The notes under the pieces: generated by a model
Database searches by the model: none
Told to the model about the DNA's origin: nothing
Seen by the model: only the letters and a program-made list of their open reading frames with translations
Source of the DNA: Plutella xylostella
Taxonomy: Eukaryota > Arthropoda > Insecta > Lepidoptera > Plutellidae
NCBI RefSeq assembly: GCF_932276165.1
Contig: NC_064009.1
Span: 6,138,001 to 6,202,000, forward strand
Length of the DNA: 64,000 nt
Direction: 5' to 3'
Made by a program: the position numbers and the translations under genes
Shown here: piece after piece, positions 35,001-41,189 of the stretch
How positions within the stretch are numbered: position 1 is the stretch's first letter
Layout: each line of letters opens with the position of its first letter

Positions 35001-38000
35001 AATTACTTCCAGAGTATAGATCAACAAAAATTCAGGCAACTTCAATAATGATACATGATAAACAAAGTCCAATCACAGTAACATCCATCTACTGCTCACC
35101 AAAACAAAAGAGAAACCCGGAGACTACAGAAGAGGATTTCAATAGTTTCTTCGAGTCACTTGGTCATAGATTTATTGTCGGAGGGGACTGGAATGCAAAG
35201 AATCTACAATGGGGATCACGCCTCACCACAACACGAGGACGCAACTTAAAAATGAGCATGGACTACCACAAACTTAATGCCCTCACAACCTGTGAACCAA
35301 CATACTGGCCCACTGACCCACAAAAACTCCCAGATTTGTTGGACTTCTTCATCTACAAAGGCGTGCAGACTCACTTTCTGTCAGTAGAAAGCTGCCATGA
35401 CTCATCCTCGGATCATACACCAGTCATAGCGACTCTGAGCTATACCATTATTGAACGTCCCGCCAATCCATACCTGTGCAACAATCACACAGATTGGGAA
35501 AACTTCAGGAGACATCTTAATGAAAACTTAAATCTCAACCTTTGTCTGAAAAGTGAAGATGATATAGATTCTGCCACCGAACATATCATAACATCCATTC
35601 AAAGAGCAGCATGGGCAAGTACTCCATCCCAAAAGAAATCAACTAATAATAAAGCACACTCCAATGTTCCGTTTATTGTTAAGCAGAAAGTTTTAGAAAA
35701 ACGTAGGCTTCGACGCATTTGGCAGAATAGCCGGCATCCAGCAGATAAACGGGAATACAACAAGTCAGCAGTAAGCCTAAAAAAGTTTCTTGTGGAAATT
35801 GAAAATGACACATTGCAACAGCGCTTAGAAAACTTAACAGCCAAAACTCCAGCAAAAGTTGAAAACTCCCTGTGGCAAACTGTCAAATCACGAAACAAAC
35901 CACAACTGGCTCAACATCCCCTAAAAACGGATCGTGGCACGTGGGCTAAGACGGACCCTGAAAGAGCTGAAGCCTATGGCTTATTCCTAAGTGATGTGTT
36001 CCAACCGAACAGCAGCATGGGAACAGACACATTAGATGAAGAAGTTAGAAAGTTTCTTGAATCTGACCTACAACTCAGTCTGCCCTTACAACACTGCACA
36101 CCAACAGAGGTCCGGAATATAATAAAACTACTGGAACTAAAAACGGCACCAGGATTTGACCTAATAACAGCAGAGATACTAAAACAACTTCCTAAAAAGG
36201 CAATAGTATTTATAACCACACTGTTCAATGCTATATTGAGAATGTCATACTTTCCTCGTGTATGGAAAGTCTCCCAGATAAAAATGGTACCTAAACCTGG
36301 AAAGCCTCCGCAGCTGACTTCCCCGTACCGGCCAATCAGCTTGCTACCAGTGCTATCGAAAGTACTAGAAAAAATAATCAGTGCTCGATTAAACCAAAGC
36401 CTAAAAGACGCCAGTACTATCCCTGACCACCAGTTTGGGTTTAGAAAAAACCATGCCACTGTTGAACAAGTACACAGGGTCTTCGAACACATAAGGGAAG
36501 CTCTGGAATGTAAGAAATACTGCTCAGGAGTATTTTTGGACGTGCAACAGGCCTTTGACAAGGTTTGGCATAATGGCCTGCTCTACAAGTTGAAAAAGTC
36601 ACTGCCCCACAACTTGTACCTACTACTAAAGTCATATTTAGAACATCGCATATTTTATGTCAAGATTAATGACTCAGTCTCAGAATTCTACGAGATCAAT
36701 GCAGGAGTTCCTCAAGGCTCAGTGCTGGGACCGTCGCTGTACCTACTCTATACTGCTGATGTGCCTGAATCAGACAATGTGATGACCGCTACCTTTGCAG
36801 ACGATACCGCTGTTCTTGCTTCCGATGAAAATAACAATATGGCATCAGAAATGTTACAGAGCCATCTAGATAAAGTTAATAAATGAATGAAAGATTGGCG
36901 AATAAAGGCTAGCGCAACTAAGTCGAATCATGTCACATTTACCTTGAGGAAAAAAGACTGCCCTCCAGTGAAACTTGGAAATGAAGTGCTCCCCCATCAA
37001 TCTACTGTTAAGTACCTGGGCTTCCACTTAGACAGGAAACAAACTTGGAAATGCCATATCCAGAAGAAAAGAGACGAGCTAAATCAGAGATACCGATCAC
37101 TGGAGTGGCTTATGGGTAGAAAATCTAGACTATCACTCGAAAATAAATTGTTGTGTTACAAAACAGTCCTGAAACCCGTGTGGACCTACGGTATTCAACT
37201 GTGGGGAACAGCAAGCCAAACAAATATTGAAATCCTACAAAGATTTCAAAACGGAGTACTCAAAGCCATAGTAAATGCACCCTGGTTCACCAGAATGGAT
37301 GAGGTGCATGAATATTTGAAAATGCCTACCGTGAAAGAGGAGGTTGCAAAACTTACAAGAACCTACCGAGACAGGATTGTAAATCACCCAAACAAACTGG
37401 CCACTGACCTTACCAGTAATGTACCCACCAGAAGACTAAAAAGAAAAAATATCTGGGATAACATAGACCAATAATACATTAAGAAGGCAGCCTGACAATG
37501 GAAGGGTATGCCTGCAAAGCCAATCATAAACAACGAAATGAACTGCTTATGGTTATATTAAACCGATTGCATGTTGGCAAACAAAAAAAAAAGATCCTAG
37601 CATCTGTCCCACATGGTTCAGTCCTCGGTCCAGTGCTATACTCCATCTACACAGCCGACTTGCCTTGCAAAGATGATGATGTTGTTATAGCAACTTACGC
37701 TGATGACACAGCCTGTCTTTCGAGCAATAAAGACCCCATCCTAGCCTCACAGAAACTGTTCGCAAGCACAACTGGACGAGATTGATGTCTGGGTGCAAAA
37801 ATGGAGGATCAAATCCAGTGCCACAAAATCGGTTCACGTCACATTCACCCTACGCAAAGGTGACTGCCCCCCTGTAAACTTGGGACGGGAACAACTACCA
37901 CATAAAAATTGTGTGAAGTACCTTGGTCTGAGACTAGATAGACGACTTACTTGGGCTGAACACATTAAAGCCAAAAAAACAGAAGCTAACCTACAATATC

Positions 38001-39269
38001 AGAAGCTGAATTGGCTGATAGGAAGACAGTCGCCTCTCTCACTCAACAACAAACTGCTGGTGTACAAGTGCACCATAAAGCCAATCTGGACTTACGGCAT
38101 CCAACTCTGGGGATCTGCAAGCAACTCCAACCTGGAAATCCTACAAAGCTTTCAGAATAAAGTACTCAGGGACATATCTGGTGCTACTTGGTATACCCGA
38201 AATGCTGAAACACACGAGTACCTGGGGATGCCCACAGTGAAAGAGGAAATATGCTCATACAGCTCCAAATATCAGGACAGGTTACAGGGACATACCAACA
38301 AATTAGCGAGAGATCTACTGATGAGTGACCCCGAGGATACTCGACGGTTGAAGCGATGGCACATCCTGTCCCTCAGTGACAGAATCTAAGTGGAGATAAG
38401 CTGGAATTAGAAACCAAGGAGATCATGTTCACTGGACCATCACCCAAAACAACGAGGGATAATGAACATACAATCTGATGAAGACAGAATGTCGATGGCA
38501 GATGAGAAAGAGGACAAAAAAAAAAAAAAAATATATTAACTTTGAATGTTACTTATTATCCCAGAATATCCACGGGAAACTGTTGTAGCTTAAAGAAAAG
38601 CTAGTATTGATTAAATTGAAAACCACATACTCTAACAAAATTACCTTTACCATAGGAAAGATTACTTTTAGTGCTTATAATTATTATTCTGTTCCGTTTC
38701 TGGGAACATGAATTCACAATGTACTTAACCATTTCTAAAGGTATAAAAACTTAACAAAAAACTAAAAATACCAGCATTGCCCAGGATTATAATGGTAACA
38801 GGTAAGTAATACTTGATAGCAATCAGCATAAATTACCACAGATGTATAAAAAATAAAATAATGCCTGTATAGATAATTGTTTTTAAGAATATAACTGATT
38901 GTTTCTCAATGCTTTTCAAGCTTGACATACATTGCGTCTGTATTTTGAACGGGGAGACATTATCAAATCGATCTCGACCAATAGCAAGGCAGGATTTGGT
39001 ACAGACGCCATGTAATGGTGTGGCACACTATCATGTAATTTCCATAAGACGGTCAACTGACGAGAAATTAAGACGATAACTTACATACAAAGCTCTACGG
39101 GTGAAGAACTACGAAAATAATGATAATTTGTATAGTAATAGTAGAGTTGTGTACCGAAAATCCAGAGATTTGGATTGATTATGGCATGTGTATATGGTAA
39201 AGTTGGTTTTAAGTACTTACTATCGTAATAATAGCACACTCTTTTCTTGCTGTGTGGTTGCATAGCCAT
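5025..39269 (-). CDS. Rpd3: Class I histone deacetylase Rpd3/HDAC1 (11 coding exons)
   Basis: Nuclear zinc-dependent lysine deacetylase, catalytic subunit of Sin3, NuRD and CoREST-type co-repressor complexes. Exons on the minus strand: 39221-39269, 10009-10121, 9728-9845, 9458-9558, 8897-9140, 8351-8527, 7824-7926, 7043-7277, 6177-6266, 5691-5841, 5025-5101. All introns are GT-AG and the frame is kept, giving 1,458 nt and 485 residues, close to HDAC1 (482). Visible landmarks in order are VCYYYDSDIGNYYYGQGHP, the active-site GGLHHAKK, the zinc/charge-relay DIDVHHGDG, GADSL, and GGGGYTIRNV with the catalytic Tyr. The C-terminus is acidic and Ser-rich (DSEDEGSG) with a basic PRKRPR stretch that may act as an NLS. 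No catalytic residue is missing. Intron 1 is 29.1 kb and full of transposons; introns 7, 8 and 10 also hold repeats. A 5' UTR presumably extends a little beyond 39,269. Confidence 0.95.
5322..5535 (-). repeat. CAT-tailed dispersed repeat, copy A (Rpd3 intron 10)
   Basis: Starts with a (CAT)n run, then CCCCACTGCTGGGGCACGGG, AATGAAGGAAGG, and a conserved right part including GACTGTCAGATGTTTTCAAG. Related copies lie at 15,195-15,410 (opposite orientation) and 31,345-31,435. The microsatellite end suggests a LINE- or SINE-type 3' tail read on the minus strand. Confidence 0.65.
6403..6957 (+). repeat. Dispersed lepidopteran repeat (GGGTTCCGTAGCC type)
   Basis: Begins GGGTTCCGTAGCCAAAATGG with a nearby matching CGGAACCC, carries a (GTCTGTCC)n microsatellite and ends CGACTCGCACTTGGCCGG plus a T run. 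I recognise the sequence as a very common lepidopteran interspersed repeat. Its transposon class is not certain (Helitron-like or MITE). It sits in Rpd3 intron 8. Confidence 0.65.
7402..7648 (+). repeat. Two-copy tandem duplication in Rpd3 intron 7
   Basis: A block of about 115-130 bp containing CTGTATCCAAGCTGCTTGAT is repeated in direct orientation (about 7402-7528 and 7533-7648) with a few substitutions and one small indel. No coding function. Confidence 0.75.
9262..9335 (-). repeat. Degenerate SINE tail (Rpd3 intron 4)
   Basis: On the minus strand it reads GGCTCTGCCTAG...GGGTCAGATGGCC..., resembling the 3' half of the tRNA-derived SINEs at 46.4 and 52.6 kb. The tRNA-like head is absent. 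Confidence 0.5.
10440..10830. repeat. Tandem subterminal repeats, 73-74 bp, each with a palindrome
   Basis: Four to five units. TATTTAGCAGAAAGGACTCA recurs at 10,591, 10,664 and 10,738, with a weaker copy near 10,810. Each unit contains an inverted pair of the type GACTCAAAC/GTCTGAGTC. The first hairpin (about 10,456) is AAAGGACTCAAACTGTTTGA followed by GTCCTTTT. Confidence 0.8.
10840..11165 (-). pseudogene. LINE ORF2 C-terminal fragment (RTE-like)
   Basis: Minus-strand ORF of about 110 residues with RTE-type reverse-transcriptase landmarks: GADTWTMT, VPQRAIERAILSISL, VIRQKRK and ELKWEWQDTW. Both ends are missing and a few residues are lost compared with family members. A dead fragment nested in the 6.4-kb element. 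Confidence 0.65.
11640..12010. repeat. Minisatellite, about 28-bp unit
   Basis: Imperfect tandem repeats of a unit like TGTCTGTAGGTGTCCGATGT plus AGTCCGTG. Units drift in sequence and some are interrupted. Confidence 0.85.
12020..12690. repeat. Minisatellite, 22-bp unit
   Basis: About 28-30 imperfect copies of GCTGGAGTGGTCCTGTGCTG plus AT. On the minus strand the unit has no stop in any frame, so a spurious 217-codon reading rich in His, Gln, Ser and Thr appears. Since 22 is not a multiple of three, the three frames follow each other and give a 22-residue super-period. Not a protein gene. Confidence 0.9.
13110..14429. other. Non-coding remainder of the 3.1-kb insertion
   Basis: A second (GAAT)n run lies near 13,362-13,382. 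The open frames here are AT-rich and show no recognisable domain. A GC-rich patch at about 14,360-14,410 adjoins the right duplication. Confidence 0.4.
15195..15410 (+). repeat. CAT-tailed dispersed repeat, copy B
   Basis: Inverted relative to copy A at 5.3 kb. It contains GGCTTGAAAACATCTGACAG, CAAGCTTGCTTGTGTTGGGG and GACGGGTCGTGATGATGG. Confidence 0.65.
15627..16195 (+). repeat. Tandem array, 188-bp unit, three copies
   Basis: The marker TTCCGGTTAGAATTTTATTC and its neighbours recur with exact 188-bp spacing (TAGAA at 15,811 and 15,999, TAGAT at 16,187). Copies 2 and 3 are nearly identical; copy 1 is more diverged. Just upstream (about 15,485-15,540) is a small hairpin, CATACGATCGCTGAAA against TTTCAGCGATCGTATG-like sequence. 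Confidence 0.85.
17663..17855. mobile_element. hAT-like MITE with 8-bp target duplication
   Basis: GTCAGGAG occurs at 17,655-17,662 and 17,856-17,863. The 193-bp insert is almost entirely one inverted repeat: GGGTTAGTCCCGCTATGGTA at the left and its complement at the right, arms about 85 bp. The 8-bp duplication points to hAT, though the superfamily cannot be proved without a transposase. Confidence 0.75.
18361..19131 (+). CDS. LINE ORF1 protein (coiled coil plus RRM-like)
   Basis: ORF1 of the non-LTR retrotransposon that fills 18-22 kb, 256 residues from ATG 18,361. The N-terminal half (about 20-110) is a Leu/Lys/Glu heptad coiled coil for trimer formation. The C-terminal half has the insect CR1-type ORF1 pattern AREC-NVEIDCVPENRNEN, IRSCFRISKMN and RSIIAKLP, i.e. 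an RNA-binding domain of the L1-ORF1p/transposase-22 kind. There are no zinc knuckles. Expected role: nucleic-acid chaperone coating the element RNA. It is 71 bp upstream of ORF2. No frameshift or stop, so this copy may be young. Confidence 0.75.
   Translation: MNAESLEKLIDEKINSLQSFIIKTMHTTILGEFKKTIETMSTEFTQATDFLAAELKDVLIKLKTATKTIENLKNENSALSIKVADLTNRVASVEQHARECNVEIDCVPENRNENIIEVVKKIAHTVSYDLANDDIRSCFRISKMNKQSDRPRSIIAKLPSSRCRDELLAAVKVFNKSASHSDKLSTSHLGIQGDKQFIFVSEHLSPVNKSLHAATRRIVKERGLKHCWVRNGQILVRKTDFSPIIIIKNLEMLNNL
19203..22085 (+). CDS. LINE ORF2: apurinic endonuclease plus reverse transcriptase
   Basis: 960 uninterrupted codons. The APE-type endonuclease (about 1-230) shows YYQNIRGMRTK, FTETWL, VGDFNLSSTNW and, where SDH is usual, DRHHPPLDI. 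The reverse transcriptase (about 480-760) shows YRPISIL, GFLPKRST, TDFSKAFDVVDH, GIAQGSHLGPLF and the catalytic YADD. A C-terminal region follows (EYCSPAWNP, LEKVQKRF). This is the CR1/jockey-group architecture; the ORF1 type and YADD favour CR1 (Zenon-like) over jockey, from memory of families. It lies on the opposite strand to Rpd3, inside its intron 1. The 5' UTR probably starts near 18.0 kb and the 3' UTR runs to about 22.3 kb; exact ends and the target duplication are not resolved. Confidence 0.8.
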   Translation: MASLNVYYQNIRGMRTKTDKIKTNILSSDYDIIIFTETWLNDSVYDHEFIDTRYTVHRRDRPLINFRNKTDGGGVLIAIRKEIITETNIQSECDCELIWLSIPVNKKNKLINQYSTINLCVAYNPPPLNHTYSKELCQNITNTLNYRTSENSFNLIVGDFNLSSTNWGQSPDTLYYVPEISCNQIEKCVIDCIHFNNLLQCNGITNTLNRTLDLVLTNSPECIKIHRCSSPLSVIDRHHPPLDITVRITPRKTLQPNHTTSFNFYKANYVEINDKIEQVDWYAALEIEGNQDINIVVDNFYSTLETIFLIHVPMKTRKFSIYPIWYSKPLIKALQEKSKYHRKYKKYNNPLDKLTFNLLRNRCDKLTRLCYAKYKENTEKNLKTNPKFFWNFVKNTKKNSNSFPQTMKYGEKVATGGQNICDIFCEYFNSVFEPATAITPAQINYDIANHCLSSVTIAESEIQAALSRIDANKGSGSDSLPPYFLKHCRNTISKPLSLIFNHSLKLGQFPKKWKLAHVVPIPKSGFSDNVTKYRPISILCATSKILESILVKKLYWHVKPYLINEQHGFLPKRSTVSNLALLSNDVMTALDAGLEVHTIYTDFSKAFDVVDHRLLLEKLSHLGIHGSLLRWVNSYLNNRSQLVALNGYKSKILLISSGIAQGSHLGPLFFVIFINDILKSIRTSKALLYADDLKIYKTIKNINDCHQLQQDIDNLTNWCKNNNMKLNISKCFQMNFTRKRSPTTYTYSIGNEILPTVNSVRDLGVQVDCSYKLVIHVEKIVAKANKVLGFVTRKAKVFREPETLKLLYNAYVRSILEYCSPAWNPVYAIHSDRLEKVQKRFMYHLSFSQNLCRTLTSYSTRLDYFKIDTLKQRRDRNDLILLFKLLHGMIDCPDLLQAIRLNVPKIKGRVIKQNPFDLPFCRTNMGQHAPVYRTMELYNKLKDNIDIYSTSISAIKSLKF
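22086..23789. other. LINE 3' UTR and intronic AT-rich DNA
   Basis: The first about 250 bp are probably the LINE 3' UTR. The rest has no gene. TATACAGGGTGTTGAAAAGT near 23,140 looks like the end of a mariner-type element. Confidence 0.5.
24380..24969 (+). pseudogene. LINE ORF2 C-terminus with C2H2-like finger
   Basis: After a diverged 5' part, an open stretch (24,535-24,969) contains LRWCGHLVRMEDSRMPKS, GKRKPGGQYLRYKDVLKRHL, DTWESDALMRSEWRKAV and a final finger CNICSRTFKTKFGFASHVRAH followed closely by a stop. This is the known C-terminal layout of several endonuclease-type LINEs. Upstream RT is missing. Confidence 0.6.
25240..25710 (+). pseudogene. Decayed reverse-transcriptase fragment
   Basis: Shifting between frames, it shows remnants of the RT motif (CGVPQ, VLDPFAVELAYNAVLQIKLA, NGVSTVHF) and then a C-terminal part (MIHYEKIAAAVLAMQCMGYF). 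It is degenerate with several shifts; the clade is uncertain. Confidence 0.4.
26283..26578. repeat. Long inverted repeat (fold-back)
   Basis: Arms of about 120-130 bp, nearly perfect. AAAAAACCGACTTCAAAAAA at the left is answered by the complement at the right; the central loop is about 50-60 bp. The arm ends are the motif also found alone near 27,045 and 60,850, a widespread lepidopteran repeat end. Confidence 0.8.
27600..28005. other. Intronic spacer ending in an A-run
   Basis: No gene. AATAAA followed by an A13 run just before 28,005 looks like the poly(A) end of an older retroelement on the plus strand. Confidence 0.4.
28049..28695 (+). pseudogene. Jockey ORF1 (gag-like), 5' part
   Basis: Reads from ATG 28,049 (in-frame stop at 28,016-28,018) through a low-complexity region to the domain preceding the knuckles: PPPIMLYGIKNVTKLKETIE, FVPKSERPCRIVIKNLHH and EIINARH. 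It is cut at 28,695 by the next element. Family resemblance: PRE_C2HC-type gag. Confidence 0.7.
28696..29710. mobile_element. 1.0-kb DNA transposon with about 140-bp TIRs
   Basis: The left end TGGATCTGTCGCAGCCGGAT is mirrored at 29,710. Arms match for about 140 bp with gaps and carry repeated CAATACGGC / GCCGTATT motifs. It is inserted in jockey ORF1. No clear target duplication. A LINE remnant (about 28,990-29,195) lies in the middle. No transposase. Confidence 0.65.
28995..29195 (-). pseudogene. RTE-like LINE 3' fragment
   Basis: The minus strand encodes KRSVGRPQARWGDDLRKVAG, DWMWNAVDR and ALGEAYVQ, the C-terminal signature of lepidopteran RTE-type LINEs, followed by a TGATGA-like tail. 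Nested third-level insertion. Confidence 0.65.
30204..30277 (+). repeat. tRNA-like SINE head
   Basis: GCGGTGTTAGCTCAGACGGG carries an A box and GGATTCAAATCC a B box. The acceptor and anticodon stems pair poorly, so it is a tRNA-derived repeat, not a functional tRNA gene. Confidence 0.5.
30466..30825 (+). repeat. Two-copy direct duplication, about 190 bp
   Basis: GAAGTGGCTAATTGAATAGT begins both copies (about 30,468 and 30,660). Both continue through ACTGTACATTGAATACATC and CAAACCCTAGTCAGG with modest divergence. Confidence 0.8.
31345..31435 (-). repeat. CAT-tailed dispersed repeat, copy C
   Basis: Short copy with the CATCATCAT end, CGTCCCCACTGCTGGGG and CCAATGAAGGAAGGG, same orientation as copy A. 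Confidence 0.6.
32178..32768 (+). pseudogene. Jockey ORF1, 3' part with zinc knuckles
   Basis: Resumes the gag reading: FVNLEPGPNN, IEDPIRKNTIPQ, then CCHC-type knuckles CKRCQQYGHTKNYC, CVKCAESHNTADC and CALCLENHAANYRGC, ending at TAA 32,768, two bases before the ORF2 ATG. The knuckles bind nucleic acid and direct particle formation in this family. The ORF1 halves are 3.5 kb apart. Confidence 0.75.
33238..33306 (+). repeat. tRNA-like sequence, left subterminal
   Basis: A box TAGCTCATTGG at 33,245-33,255 and B box GAGTTCGAGTCC at 33,287-33,298, spaced as in a tRNA. The anticodon-loop-like CTAATGA would give AAT, but the 3' anticodon stem is mutated. Probably not a functional tRNA; it could still be a pol III promoter. 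Confidence 0.55.
33600..34185 (+). pseudogene. Tc1/mariner-type transposase remnant with intron
   Basis: First piece ITISEIARRLT, then a GT-AG gap (33,688-33,775, 88 bp) and RRTVQLWVHRYADSGHVD, which together make a helix-turn-helix. Later, in another frame, RHRDIVAAHSADPFC and GLRCRKPTKKIGLTDQIRR, then VIFSDEKSFKSDKDGRKTLW around the DDE aspartate. At least two frameshifts, and the downstream catalytic part is lost. Confidence 0.6.
34666..34736 (-). repeat. tRNA-like sequence, right subterminal
   Basis: On the minus strand: A box TGGCTCGGTTGGT (34,716-34,728) and B box GGTTCAAATCC (34,675-34,685). Stems are imperfect. It faces the left tRNA-like sequence. Confidence 0.55.
37593..38532 (+). 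pseudogene. Second jockey-like LINE, 5'-truncated
   Basis: Begins directly after the A-run of the first jockey, inside the RT domain (SVPHGSVLGPVLYSIYTADL, then YADD), shifts frame near 37,785 and continues with WRIKSSATKSVHVTFTLRKG to TAA 38,389. An A16 tail ends near 38,532. It is clearly related to, but diverged from, the first copy (compare SATKSNHVTFTLRKK). Confidence 0.75.
38533..39220. other. Proximal part of Rpd3 intron 1
   Basis: No gene or clear repeat. It ends at the exon 1 donor GTAAGT (minus strand). Confidence 0.5.
39221..39269 (-). CDS. Rpd3: Rpd3 coding exon 1 (remote)
   Basis: Starts at ATG 39,269 and encodes MAMQPHSKKRVCYYYD plus one base, then donor GTAAGT. Splicing to 10,121 makes the junction codon AGT, giving YYYDS-DIGNYYYG, which matches the known insect Rpd3 N-terminus (QSHSKKRVCYYYDSDIG in Drosophila, from memory). 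A second in-frame ATG two codons in could also be used. Confidence 0.9.
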
Positions 39270-39392
39270 TTCGCTTATTAAAATAACACTAAAAAGAAGT
39301 TAAATCACAAATATTAACTATTTTTGAGAATTTTACACAACACGACTCGGTAAACCACGGCGCCAAGCGTTTTTCTTTGTTTTTTTTTAGTG
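39270..39392. promoter_or_regulatory. Short bidirectional promoter region (Rpd3 / small gene)
   Basis: Only 123 bp separate the divergent start codons of Rpd3 and the small plus-strand gene. A GC-richer core (CACGACTCGGTAAACCACGG, CGCC) near 39,343-39,365 is the only compositional feature. A T-rich run ending AG at 39,390 could instead be a splice acceptor. Transcription start sites are not known. Confidence 0.4.
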
Positions 39393-39714
39393 ATGGGACC
39401 ACTTGCTGGATTGTCACACATTATAAACGATGGTAAATAATCGATTATGAAAAATCGAGTCATTTTAATTTTTAATCCTACAAAATATTGTTTTTATATT
39501 GTAAAACTGCTATTTGGTATCAATGTAAAAGATGATCTAAAGTTTATGTGTTGCAGACCATAGAACAACGGGGACTCAGGTCCAGACAGTTGCAGTTGCC
39601 GATGTCGATGATCCTAAGGAGTCTACTTTATTTGTGGATGGTTCTAACATTTATTGCATATGTAACATTTGGCAAAAGTATCGTTTCTGTAAAAAACGTA
39701 AGCCGTTTAGTTAA
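39393..39714 (+). CDS. Small two-exon gene, unknown function (65 aa)
   Basis: Exon 1 39,393-39,432 (MGPLAGLSHIIND plus one base), donor GTAAAT, intron of 124 bp, acceptor TTGCAG, exon 2 39,557-39,714 ending TAA. The junction keeps frame (GAT-GAC-CAT). The product continues TQVQTVAVADVDDPKE, LFVDGSNIYCICNIWQ and the basic tail CKKRKPFS. It has an acidic middle, two close cysteines and no signal peptide or membrane segment. AATAAA follows at 39,833. The TTTTTTTTAG right before the ATG might be an acceptor, in which case an upstream exon exists and the start is elsewhere. I do not recognise the family. It is divergent with Rpd3, from a shared promoter region. Confidence 0.5.
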
Positions 39715-39832
39715 AACTTATATCGCCACTGATTAATTTTCAATCATTGTACCTATTAGTCAACATAATCCATGCTATGGCATGGCATAGACTAGTAATA
39801 CAACTAGTTATTATTCTGTGGTAATACAAAGT

Positions 39833-39838
39833 AATAAA
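39833..39838 (+). terminator. Candidate poly(A) signal of the small gene
   Basis: AATAAA 119 bp after the stop, followed by an A/T-rich stretch. Confidence 0.4.
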
Positions 39839-39839
39839 A

Positions 39840-40830
39840 TATTTTTTTATATGGCAACTTTTAAAAAGAAATTCATTCACTTCCTTTTCCTTCATACGTG
39901 CCTTTCATTCATTCAATAAAGATCTAAGCAAGTTGAAAAACCTGGTAATATGTGTTATGACTGTTTTATATTCAGAAAATGGGTACCATAACAGTACCAA
40001 AGCAAAAGCATTGTGCGGTTCATTCACACACTTACATTACAGTAAAACCAGTAAAACTATAAAGTCCTGAAAACGGAACGGAACGGAAGTGGATCCTAAC
40101 TAATGGTTACAGACCGTATCGTACCGAATCGATGTATTTTATTTATTAAAGGACAAATCCGTTAAAGAGCCATTGCCAAACGGTATTCCTACAATACAAT
40201 ACCGTAGACATTTTTATGTATTATATTTTCGGAAAAACGGTTACATGAAAGATGATAGACTTTTTTAAGTGACGCGTAGGCATGCTTGGCCAAACGCTAA
40301 CATTGTTTTTTAAGAGTAGCCACAGTAAGCGGGCTGGTAAAGGTTCTTTCTTCATTAAAATCCTTACATTGTTTTTCAGCTAGGTAGAATAATATAATAG
40401 AATAATTTATTTCAATAAAAAGTCACACAAGATAATAATGTAATGTCCTCCTAGCCGAATTTCGACCACAGCGGCCAATCTCAATTGAGATCAGCCATCT
40501 ACGCAGGAGTAGATTATAGTGCCCAAGTGTGTGCGCAGTACACAGGAGCACTCTCTGTTACAATAGTGATAAAGCTATAGTAGTGAGCATTCTAGGCTGT
40601 ATTTAACAAATAATCAGTAGCCTCCAGGCGCTAGCCTGTATTACAGCCGCTGGAACCGAGGTACATCAAAAGTTTTGAGGTAATAAGTTTTGATTCATAA
40701 CTTATTAGTTACCAACATGACGGACATCATAATACGCAGGTTTTTTGTCTATTGCCTTGTTTTATAATTTGGTTGCAACATGCCGTGTCAATGACGTCGA
40801 TCTCCACGTAATCTATCATTCATTCAAATA
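39840..40830. other. Intergenic DNA before the first DEAD-box gene
   Basis: No gene seen. Imperfect repeats such as GGAACGGAACGGAAG at about 40,075, otherwise nothing recognisable. Confidence 0.5.
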
Positions 40831-40939
40831 ATTCGACCAATCACCGGTCTGAATTTTCCCATTCGGTCAGCGCCATTTTGGAGTATTTCACGTAGATAAA
40901 TTCTTTCATTCACTCCTTCAAGTTAAAGCAGTGGTCAAG
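40831..40939 (+). promoter_or_regulatory. Core promoter and 5' UTR exon 1 of the first DEAD-box gene
   Basis: CCAAT at 40,837-40,841 and GCGCCATTTTG at 40,870-40,880 (a Pho/YY1-like GCCAT core) precede a non-coding exon that ends at 40,939 before GTACGA. The start site is inferred only from this arrangement. Confidence 0.4.
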
Positions 40940-41118
40940 GTACGACGTGTTTCTTGTTGTATTTTATGTGAAGTGAATTTTTTTTTGGTTTTAGTGAATT
41001 TATCTATACTTTTTTGACTTACACAAGTCAGCTCATTCAGTTTTGTAATTTGTTGAAGTGATTTTACTCGCCGGATATATTTTTTACAAATGACTAAGAT
41101 AAATATTCGTTGTTACAG

Positions 41119-41189
41119 GTTGGACCCTGCTTCCTAGAAAAATCAATAAATATTTTTAACATCTCTTAACAAAACGCTACAGAAATTAT
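41119..41189 (+). other. 5' UTR exon 2 carrying the first two bases of the start codon
   Basis: Acceptor TTGTTACAG before 41,119; donor GTAAGT from 41,190. The exon ends ...GAAATTAT; the next exon begins GTCTTCAGG, so the ATG forms only after splicing. Confidence 0.75.

Larger units (their letters stand above)
32770..37474 (+). pseudogene. Jockey ORF2 (endonuclease-RT), disrupted
   Basis: Starts ALRVATWNVNGLIGKKQEV, the endonuclease N-terminus. A 53-bp tandem duplication (copies from 32,804 and 32,857) shifts the frame. A Tc1-like element then interrupts at 32,973-34,927. Resumed reading (34,928 onward) has IVGGDWNAKN, SSDHTPVIATL, RT motifs SPYRPISLLPVLSK, FLDVQQAFDKVWH, GVPQGSVLGP and FADD (about 36,800). 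TGA at 36,884-36,886 interrupts just before MKDWRIKASATKS; the C-terminal part then runs to 37,474. At least three independent lesions. Confidence 0.75.
28006..37592 (+). mobile_element. Jockey-like LINE, broken by two nested insertions
   Basis: Order: ORF1 5' part, a 3.5-kb insertion, ORF1 3' part, ORF2 start, a Tc1-like insertion (32,973-34,927), rest of ORF2, short 3' UTR and A-run at 37,583-37,592. ORF1 has zinc knuckles and ORF2 has FADD, as in the jockey clade. It is plus strand, antisense to Rpd3. Besides the insertions, ORF2 carries a 53-bp tandem duplication and an in-frame TGA, so it is dead. Confidence 0.75.

Noticed and set aside
35974..36561. 195-codon minus-strand open frame
   Set aside because: Antisense shadow of the jockey reverse transcriptase.
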